DNA of 31,558 nt from Thermopetrobacter sp964430935 (GTDB lineage Bacteria > Pseudomonadota > Alphaproteobacteria > Rhizobiales > Aestuariivirgaceae): positions 1 to 31,558 of the forward strand of contig CAYSHK010000017.1 of the NCBI GenBank assembly GCA_964430935.1, read 5' to 3'. Every line of letters begins with the position of its first letter. Position 1 is the first letter of the stretch. Positions 24,149 to 29,175 of the stretch are shown here, one piece after another. Below the pieces are notes generated by a model. That model was not told the origin of the DNA. It saw nothing but the letters and a program-made list of their open reading frames with translations, and ran no database searches. A program made the translations under genes and the position numbers.

Positions 24149-24985
24149 ATGGCCGACTTCCTGCCCGAGGAACTGGAACGCTACCGTCGCCACATCATCC
24201 TGAGGGAGGTCGGCGGACCCGGGCAGGCGCGGCTGAAGGCCTCGTCCGTTCTCGTCGTCGGCGCGGGCGGACTGGGAGCTCCGCTGCTGATGTATCTGGC
24301 CGCCGCCGGCGTCGGACGCATCGGGATCATCGACGACGACAGCGTGGACCTGTCCAATCTCCAGAGGCAGGTCATCCATTCCACGGACGCCGTGGGCGAA
24401 CCGAAGGTGGAGAGCGCGGCGGACCGGATCCGCGCCATCAACCCCCATGTCGAGGTCGATACCTACCGGGAGCGGCTGGATGCGGCGAATGCGCTGGACA
24501 TCGTGAAGCGCTACGACATCGTGGCCGACGGCAGCGACAACTTCGCCACGCGCTATCTGGTGTCGGATGCCTGCTTCTTCGCCCGCCGTCCGCTGGTGTC
24601 GGCGGCTGTAGGGCAGTTCACGGGACAGCTGTCCACCTTCCGCCCCTACGAGAGGGACGCGGACGGCACCCCCCTGCCCGGCTACAGGGATCTTCTGCCG
24701 GAACCCCCGCCTCCGGGGGCGGCTCCCTCCTGCGCGGAGGCGGGAATCATCGGCGCCCTGCCCGGCGTCATGGGCTCGTTGCAGGCCATGGAGGTCATCA
24801 AGGAGATACTGGATCTCGGTGGATCCCTGGCCGGCTGGCTGCTTCTCTATGATGCGCTGGACACGGAATTCATGAAAATCCGTCTGGCCTGGCGGCCCGA
24901 CAATCCACTGACCGGCAGGAATCCGAGCATCCGTGACCTTTCGGTCCACGAACACTCCGGATCCGCGCCGGACTGTGGCGCATGA
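24149..24985 (+). CDS. MoeB/ThiF/HesA-family E1-like adenylyltransferase, zinc motifs absent
   Basis: A 278-residue enzyme of the E1-like superfamily, which adenylates the C-terminal glycine of ubiquitin-fold sulfur carriers (MoaD, ThiS). The ATP site is intact: VLVVGAGGLGAP (34-45), the IDDDSVDLSNLQRQ stretch (61-74) with its key Arg, and DGSDNFATRY (128-137). The conserved PSCAEAG has C195. However, the CxxC pair that normally follows TPC reads GYRD (178-181), and the C-terminal NPxCxxC region reads NPSIRD, so neither half of the structural zinc site of E. coli MoeB remains. Similar zinc-less versions occur, I believe, in other Alphaproteobacteria. Follows gltX by 4 bases and converges with a MoaD/ThiS-like gene. 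Confidence 0.85.
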   Translation: MADFLPEELERYRRHIILREVGGPGQARLKASSVLVVGAGGLGAPLLMYLAAAGVGRIGIIDDDSVDLSNLQRQVIHSTDAVGEPKVESAADRIRAINPHVEVDTYRERLDAANALDIVKRYDIVADGSDNFATRYLVSDACFFARRPLVSAAVGQFTGQLSTFRPYERDADGTPLPGYRDLLPEPPPPGAAPSCAEAGIIGALPGVMGSLQAMEVIKEILDLGGSLAGWLLLYDALDTEFMKIRLAWRPDNPLTGRNPSIRDLSVHEHSGSAPDCGA

Positions 24986-24989
24986 GCGG

Positions 24990-25307
24990 TCACATGATCG
25001 GCGCGCCGTAGCCCCAGCTGTAGGGAACGGGGCCGGAGAGAGCGATCACGTCCCCTTCCTCGAGAAAGACGTCCACGTCGACCGGCCCGTGCAGTTCCTT
25101 CGTCACGTCCCTGCCGTTGCGCAATACGTAGTGGACGCGCTTCCTGTCGATGCGCAGGCGCTCCAGAATGTCGGCGATGGTGGAGCCCGCGGGGAATTCC
25201 ATCTGCTGGATGTTGTTGCCCGGCCCCAGATGCCGGGACAGCGAATTGAACAGCCGGACTTCGACCCGCACCGTGACGTCCGCAGAATTGTGCCCGATAT
25301 GGCTCAT
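24990..25307 (-). CDS. MoaD/ThiS-like ubiquitin-fold protein without terminal Gly-Gly
   Basis: A 105-residue protein whose central 80 residues look like a beta-grasp sulfur carrier: VRVEVRLFNSLSRHLGP, then FPAGSTIADILERLRI, VLRNGRDV and LEEGDVIALSGPVP. In MoaD and ThiS the last two residues are Gly-Gly and are adenylated by an E1 enzyme; here the chain ends SWGYGAPIM, so activation at a terminal glycine cannot occur in the usual way unless the tail is trimmed. The gene is 4 bases from the stop of the convergent E1-like gene and 33 bases downstream of tRNA-Ser(GCU) on its own strand. Fold assignment is good; a sulfur-carrier role is doubtful. Confidence 0.75.
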   Translation of the reverse strand: MSHIGHNSADVTVRVEVRLFNSLSRHLGPGNNIQQMEFPAGSTIADILERLRIDRKRVHYVLRNGRDVTKELHGPVDVDVFLEEGDVIALSGPVPYSWGYGAPIM

Positions 25308-25340
25308 GCGCTGGTCCGCCGGTCGTCTGGTTGGAACTTC

Positions 25341-25431
25341 TGGCGGAGAGGATGGGATTCGAACCCACGAGGCGGTTTTCCCGCCTACTCCCTTAGCAGG
25401 GGAGCGCCTTCGACCACTCGGCCACCTCTCC
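25341..25431 (-). tRNA. tRNA-Ser (anticodon GCU)
   Basis: A 91-nt class II tRNA on the minus strand. The 5' strand of the acceptor GGAGAGG (25431 downward) pairs with CCTCTCC, followed by G73 and an encoded CCA ending at 25341. The anticodon stem-loop CTCCCCTGCTAAGGGAG has anticodon GCT; the long variable arm is TAGGCGGGAAAACCGCCT and the T arm contains GGTTCGAATCC. It reads AGC and AGU codons. Confidence 0.97.
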
Positions 25432-25438
25432 GGGGCCG

Positions 25439-25467
25439 TTTATGCCCACAAGACCCGGCCTTTTCAA
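25439..25467 (-). promoter_or_regulatory. Strong candidate promoter for tRNA-Ser(GCU)
   Basis: On the minus strand TTGAAA (25467-25462) and CATAAA (25444-25439) are separated by 17 bases, the best consensus match in the window. Transcription would begin about 7 bases after the -10, at roughly 25432, one base from the mature tRNA 5' end. Confidence 0.6.
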
Positions 25468-25643
25468 GCACTGATTTTCGCCCTTTCACAGGGGTTGCCC
25501 CGCCTCCGTGTCCACACGCCATGAGGGTTAATGAAAAATTAGCGTGCCTTGTGGGAGAAATTGTTCTATTCAGAGAGTCCGTGGTCGACTTGCCGTCGCG
25601 CGCACGGGGCTGGCGGGAGCGGAGGTCCATGAGGAGACGTGCA

Positions 25644-25931
25644 ATGAAAAGATTTCTGGCCGGTCTGGCTCTGGCGGGAATGGCCGCTTCGGGGCTGGCG
25701 CAGCTGGCCGTCGCCGACGAACGTTTCATTCCGCAGGGGTTCGCCTATCGTCCCGGAGACGACCGTCTGCCCCCGATCAATTCCCGGCGCTACAAGATCA
25801 TCTCCGAGGCCGACAGGCGCGAATCGGAAATCTACGTGCAGCAGAAGAGCCAGTCGGATTTCGAGGACTACGTGATCCACAATCTGCAGCGCGAGCAGCA
25901 TCCGCTGCGGCCCGGCTGGCGCTACTACTGA
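25644..25931 (+). CDS. Small exported protein of unknown function
   Basis: A 95-residue frame starting at the ATG at 25644, with GAGGAG 7 bases ahead; an in-frame ATG at 25629 lacks such a site. The start MKRFLAGLALAGMAASGLA is a typical signal peptide with likely cleavage near AVA-DE. The mature part (about 67 residues) is polar, with YKIISEADRRESEIYV followed by an aromatic and basic C-terminus ending PGWRYY, which could be an outer-membrane-directed or envelope-binding end. I recognise no family. A good intrinsic terminator follows 40 bases downstream, so this is a stand-alone gene. Confidence 0.65.
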   Translation: MKRFLAGLALAGMAASGLAQLAVADERFIPQGFAYRPGDDRLPPINSRRYKIISEADRRESEIYVQQKSQSDFEDYVIHNLQREQHPLRPGWRYY

Positions 25932-25971
25932 TCCCGATTTCGCGGCAGTGGCCGCGGCGCATGGATTCGGC

Positions 25972-26003
25972 GGCGGATTTTCCCGGAGGAAGATCCGCCT
26001 TTT
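25972..26003 (+). terminator. Intrinsic terminator
   Basis: GGCGGAT (25972-25978) pairs with ATCCGCC (25993-25999). The stem can continue inward through a T-G pair and TTCC/GGAA, closing a loop of about four bases. TTTT follows at 26000-26003. It serves the small exported gene ending at 25931. Confidence 0.7.
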
Positions 26004-26018
26004 CGTGTTTCGTGGAAT

Positions 26019-26285
26019 TCAGTGCAGCCCGAGCCAGGCACGGGCGCGGGCCAGCGCGTCCCGGAGCTGGTCGGCGTCCATGTCGGTCGCCAGTTCGGAG
26101 CGGTACTGACGGGCCTTCTCGTGTCCCTTGATGGCCGCCAGATTGAACCACTTGTGGGCTTCCGCGATGTCCGGCTCGACATCCCTTCCGAAATAGTAGG
26201 CCATGCCCAGCTCGAAGAGCACGTCCGCCGCAGCGCCCGGAGAAACCTCGCTCTGCGCGGTCATGGAAAGATCATAGCGAGCCAT
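26019..26285 (-). CDS. SEL1-like repeat protein
   Basis: An 88-residue soluble protein with SEL1-type tetratricopeptide repeats: ADVLFELGMAYYFGRDVEPD and IAEAHKWFNLAAIKGHEKAR follow the family pattern of short helical pairs, with a final helix ending in RARAWLGLH. Such small SEL1 proteins are common in Alphaproteobacteria and probably bind partner proteins; no specific partner can be named. The ATG at 26285 has GGGGGG about 8 bases before it; frames upstream to 26366 are open but without matching repeats. No signal peptide. It appears to be a single-gene unit transcribed out of a low-GC gap. Confidence 0.78.
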   Translation of the reverse strand: MARYDLSMTAQSEVSPGAAADVLFELGMAYYFGRDVEPDIAEAHKWFNLAAIKGHEKARQYRSELATDMDADQLRDALARARAWLGLH

Positions 26286-26569
26286 CTTCAAACCCCCCGT
26301 AATTTGCCTCGTCGTCGCTGGCACTTCCCGTCCCCATTTCCGAAAGCGCCGATTGCCGGATGGCATGTGCGCGCCATCCTTTGCAATCCATGGTATGGGG
26401 AGTTTCGTAAAGACGTGTAAAGGAGATTGGTTTGCAAGTTATGAACGAACACGCGCGAATTGTACGCGATTTTCATCTACTTCTGGAAAATTCTTTTTCC
26501 TTTCAATACGATATGGGTATCCTGCCGTGTTCCGCGACGGTTCCGCGGCAAGGTTTTGTTGACCATTTT
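26286..26569. other. Low-GC gap without a convincing gene
   Basis: Bases 26441-26520 contain 30 G or C in 80 (about 38%), against about two-thirds around them. Both strands have short open frames (26432-26749 on plus with TTG start and AAAGGAG 6 bases ahead; 26288-26476 on minus), but each runs into or out of unrelated sequence and neither product resembles a known protein. The minus strand carries a possible promoter for the SEL1 gene. A hairpin GTTGA/TCAAC lies at the end of the EEP gene near 26559-26575. It may be a regulatory region, a small RNA locus or the remains of transferred DNA. Confidence 0.4.
26392..26421 (-). promoter_or_regulatory. Weak candidate promoter for the SEL1 gene
   Basis: On the minus strand TTTACA (26421-26416) matches the -35 consensus at five of six positions and CATACC (26397-26392) follows after 18 bases. 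The predicted leader is about 100 bases. Confidence 0.22.
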
Positions 26570-27580
26570 TCAACGCGGAGATGCATTTCCCGTGTCGGGG
26601 CCGCGTGTTTCGAGCTCCAGAATGACCGGATAGTGGTCGGAACCCGCATTGTCGCCGATGTACGGTCCGGATACCGTTCGGAATTCCGGGGAGGCGAGAA
26701 TGTGATCGATGGCCAGTTGCGGAAGCGGCCCGGCCCAGGCCGGCCATGACGGCACATAGGTGCGAAGCGGCAGACGGGTCTTTCGCTCGAAGGCGAGCAG
26801 CATGCTGGAGAACGGGGTGGAGTTGAAATCCCCCATGACGATCTTCGGGCCTTTCACCCGGTTGACGAGCCGGGCCATGGCGCGCATCTGCTTCATCTGC
26901 GATCCCAGCCAGGGAAAGCGCAGGGTGTGCACGACGAAGACGTGCACCCTGCCCCGCGGTGTGCGGACCACCGCATGCAGATATGGCGGTCCCTCCCACA
27001 GCGACTTGCCGGAGATGCTTTCGATGGGCCAGCGCGAGAAGAAGGCGAGATAGCAGTGCGGCAGGTCCATGCAGTGGCCGTTGTGGGGCAGCACGTCCTT
27101 CAGTTCCCCCAGAAGCCTCTCCTTCGGCGGCACGAATTCCATCATGCCCACCATGTCCGGCTTCTGGCGTCGCACTTCGGCGGCGATCGCCCCGATGTCC
27201 CTGTTCCGCGCCCAAGTGTTGAAGCTCATGACGCGGATCCGTCCGTCGTCCGTGGGCTTTGCGAAGCCGTCGACGCGGTGGGTCCAGGCCCAGAACGACA
27301 GGGCGAGCACGCCGGCTATCGCTACCGGCAGAGCGAGCCTGATCCCCTGTCGGGTGAACAGTCCCAGGGCGCAGGCCACGGCCAGGATGACGAAATGGAT
27401 GGTGAACTGGGAGAAGACGTCGAATCCCAGCCACCAGGGCGTGAGCACGGGAAGGGCCAGGCCGGTCAGCGCGCCGAGAAGACCGAGGCGGCACAGGAAG
27501 GCTCCGCCCCCGCGGGAGCCGCCGCCTGCCTTTCCGCCGCCCGGACCCGGGCCGGCGCTTTGCCCATTTGCCGACAGCAA
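26570..27580 (-). CDS. Membrane-anchored endonuclease/exonuclease/phosphatase (EEP) family protein
   Basis: A 336-residue protein. A Gly-rich start is followed by three hydrophobic helices at about 28-48, 54-72 and 78-98, then a soluble EEP (DNase I-like) domain from about 112 to the end. Catalytic motifs are visible: RVMSFNTWARN, VGMMEF with the metal-binding Glu, VVHTLRF, MGDFNSTPFS, IDHILAS and GSDHYPV, so an active Mg2+-dependent phosphodiesterase or phosphatase is expected. Membrane EEP proteins of this layout have no fixed substrate; nucleic acid, phospholipid or inositol phosphate are all possible. It starts 5 bases after the gatB stop on the same strand, so it is translated from the same message. 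Confidence 0.85.
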   Translation of the reverse strand: MLSANGQSAGPGPGGGKAGGGSRGGGAFLCRLGLLGALTGLALPVLTPWWLGFDVFSQFTIHFVILAVACALGLFTRQGIRLALPVAIAGVLALSFWAWTHRVDGFAKPTDDGRIRVMSFNTWARNRDIGAIAAEVRRQKPDMVGMMEFVPPKERLLGELKDVLPHNGHCMDLPHCYLAFFSRWPIESISGKSLWEGPPYLHAVVRTPRGRVHVFVVHTLRFPWLGSQMKQMRAMARLVNRVKGPKIVMGDFNSTPFSSMLLAFERKTRLPLRTYVPSWPAWAGPLPQLAIDHILASPEFRTVSGPYIGDNAGSDHYPVILELETRGPDTGNASPR

Positions 27581-27585
27581 GATGT

Positions 27586-29079
27586 TCAGAGTCCCAGTTT
27601 CTTCCGCAGCAGCTCGTTGACCGCCTTCGGATTGGCCTTGCCCTGCGTGGCCTTCATGACCTGACCGACGAACCAGCCGACCATGTTGGGCTTGTTCTTC
27701 ACGGCCTCGGCCTTGTCGGGATTGGCGGCGATCACCTCGTCCACGACCTTCTCGATGGCGGCGGTGTCCGTGACCTGCTTCATGCCGCGCTCCTCGACGA
27801 TGCGCACGGGATCCCCGCCCTCCGTCCAGACGATCTCGAACAGGTCCTTGCCGATCTTGCCGGAGATGTCGCCGGATTTGATCAGGTCCACGATGCTGCC
27901 CAGCTGCTCGGCGGAAACCGGGCTTTCCGTGATCGACAGCCCTTCCTTGCGCAGGCGGCCGAACAGTTCGTTGATGACCCAGTTGGCGGCAAGCTTGCCG
28001 TCACGGCCCTTCGCGACCCGCTCGAAATAGTCGGCATTGGCCGGATCGGCCACGAGCACGGATGCGTCGTAGCTCTTCAGGCCGTATTCCTTCATGAGCC
28101 GCTCCTTCTTCTCGTCGGGCAGCTCCGGCAGCGTGGCGCGGATCTCCTCCACCCACTCCTCGGTGAAAGTCAGCGGAAGCAGGTCGGGATCCGGGAAGTA
28201 GCGGTAGTCGTGCGCCTCCTCCTTGGAACGCATGGAGCGGGTCACGCCCTTGCGGGAGTCGAAGAGGCGCGTCTCCTGGTCGATGGTGCCGCCATCCTCC
28301 AGGATGTCGATCTGCCGCTGCGCCTCGTACTCGATGGCCTGACCGATGAAACGGATGGAATTGACGTTCTTGATCTCGCAGCGGGTGCCGAAGGCCTCGC
28401 CCGGGCGGCGCACAGAGACGTTGATGTCGGCGCGCAGGCTGCCCTGCTCCATGTTGCCGTCGCAGGTGCCGAGGTAGCGCAGGATGGTGCGCAGCTTGGA
28501 GACGTAGGCCTTGGCCTCCTCCGCGGAACGCATGTCGGGCTTCGAGACGATCTCCATCAGCGCGACACCGGAGCGGTTCAGGTCCACGTAGGAGAAGTCC
28601 GGGTGCTGGTCGTGGATGGACTTGCCGGCGTCCTGCTCCAGATGCAGCCGTTCGATTCCCACGGCGATGGTTTCGCCGTCCACCTCGATGTAGACGGTGC
28701 CTTCGCCCACGATGGGCTGCTTGTACTGGGAGATCTGGTAGCCCTGCGGCAGGTCCGGATAGAAGTAGTTCTTGCGGTCGAAGACGGAATGGGTGTTGAT
28801 CCGCGCCTTCAGGCCGAGGCCGGTGCGGATGGCCTGCTCCACGCAGAACCGGTTGATGACCGGCAGCATGCCCGGCATGGCGGCATCCACCAGCGAGACG
28901 TGGGTATTGGGATCGCCGCCGAATTCCGCGGAGGCTCCGGAGAAGAGCTTGGCCTTCGAGAGAACCTGGGCATGGATCTCCATGCCGATCACCACCTCCC
29001 AGGGGCCGGTGGCGCCCTCGATGAAGTTCTTCGGATCCGGTGTGCGGGTGTCCACGATTTCGACTGCCGGTGCTTCCAT
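27586..29079 (-). CDS. gatB: Aspartyl/glutamyl-tRNA amidotransferase subunit B
   Basis: A 497-residue subunit of GatCAB, which converts Glu-tRNA(Gln) and/or Asp-tRNA(Asn) to the amide forms, using ammonia from GatA and ATP. The N-terminal catalytic cradle shows WEVVIGMEIHAQVLSKAKLF, RKNYFYPDLPQGYQISQY, the conserved HLEQDAGKS and the VDLNRSGVALMEIVSKPDMR stretch; the C-terminal tail domain related to YqeY covers about 345-497, ending ANPKAVNELLRKKLG. Length fits the family. gatA and gatC are not adjacent. The EEP-family gene follows within 5 bases, and valS ends 96 bases upstream. Confidence 0.96.
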   Translation of the reverse strand: MEAPAVEIVDTRTPDPKNFIEGATGPWEVVIGMEIHAQVLSKAKLFSGASAEFGGDPNTHVSLVDAAMPGMLPVINRFCVEQAIRTGLGLKARINTHSVFDRKNYFYPDLPQGYQISQYKQPIVGEGTVYIEVDGETIAVGIERLHLEQDAGKSIHDQHPDFSYVDLNRSGVALMEIVSKPDMRSAEEAKAYVSKLRTILRYLGTCDGNMEQGSLRADINVSVRRPGEAFGTRCEIKNVNSIRFIGQAIEYEAQRQIDILEDGGTIDQETRLFDSRKGVTRSMRSKEEAHDYRYFPDPDLLPLTFTEEWVEEIRATLPELPDEKKERLMKEYGLKSYDASVLVADPANADYFERVAKGRDGKLAANWVINELFGRLRKEGLSITESPVSAEQLGSIVDLIKSGDISGKIGKDLFEIVWTEGGDPVRIVEERGMKQVTDTAAIEKVVDEVIAANPDKAEAVKNKPNMVGWFVGQVMKATQGKANPKAVNELLRKKLGL

Positions 29080-29175
29080 GGCCCTCGTCCGCCCTGTTTC
29101 TCGACTGGCTGATCCTGCCGTATCTTCTAGCCCATCACGCGGCCGCGCGACAGCGCGAATTCCGCCGTTGCCGCG

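Noticed and set aside
26432..26749. 105-codon plus-strand frame with TTG start and AAAGGAG
   Set aside because: The ribosome binding site is attractive, but the second half is antisense to the EEP catalytic domain and the product resembles nothing known. Kept only as part of the unexplained low-GC region.
27568..29112. 514-codon open frame on the plus strand opposite gatB
   Set aside because: gatB on the minus strand is unmistakable; the plus frame is a mirror of its codon pattern.
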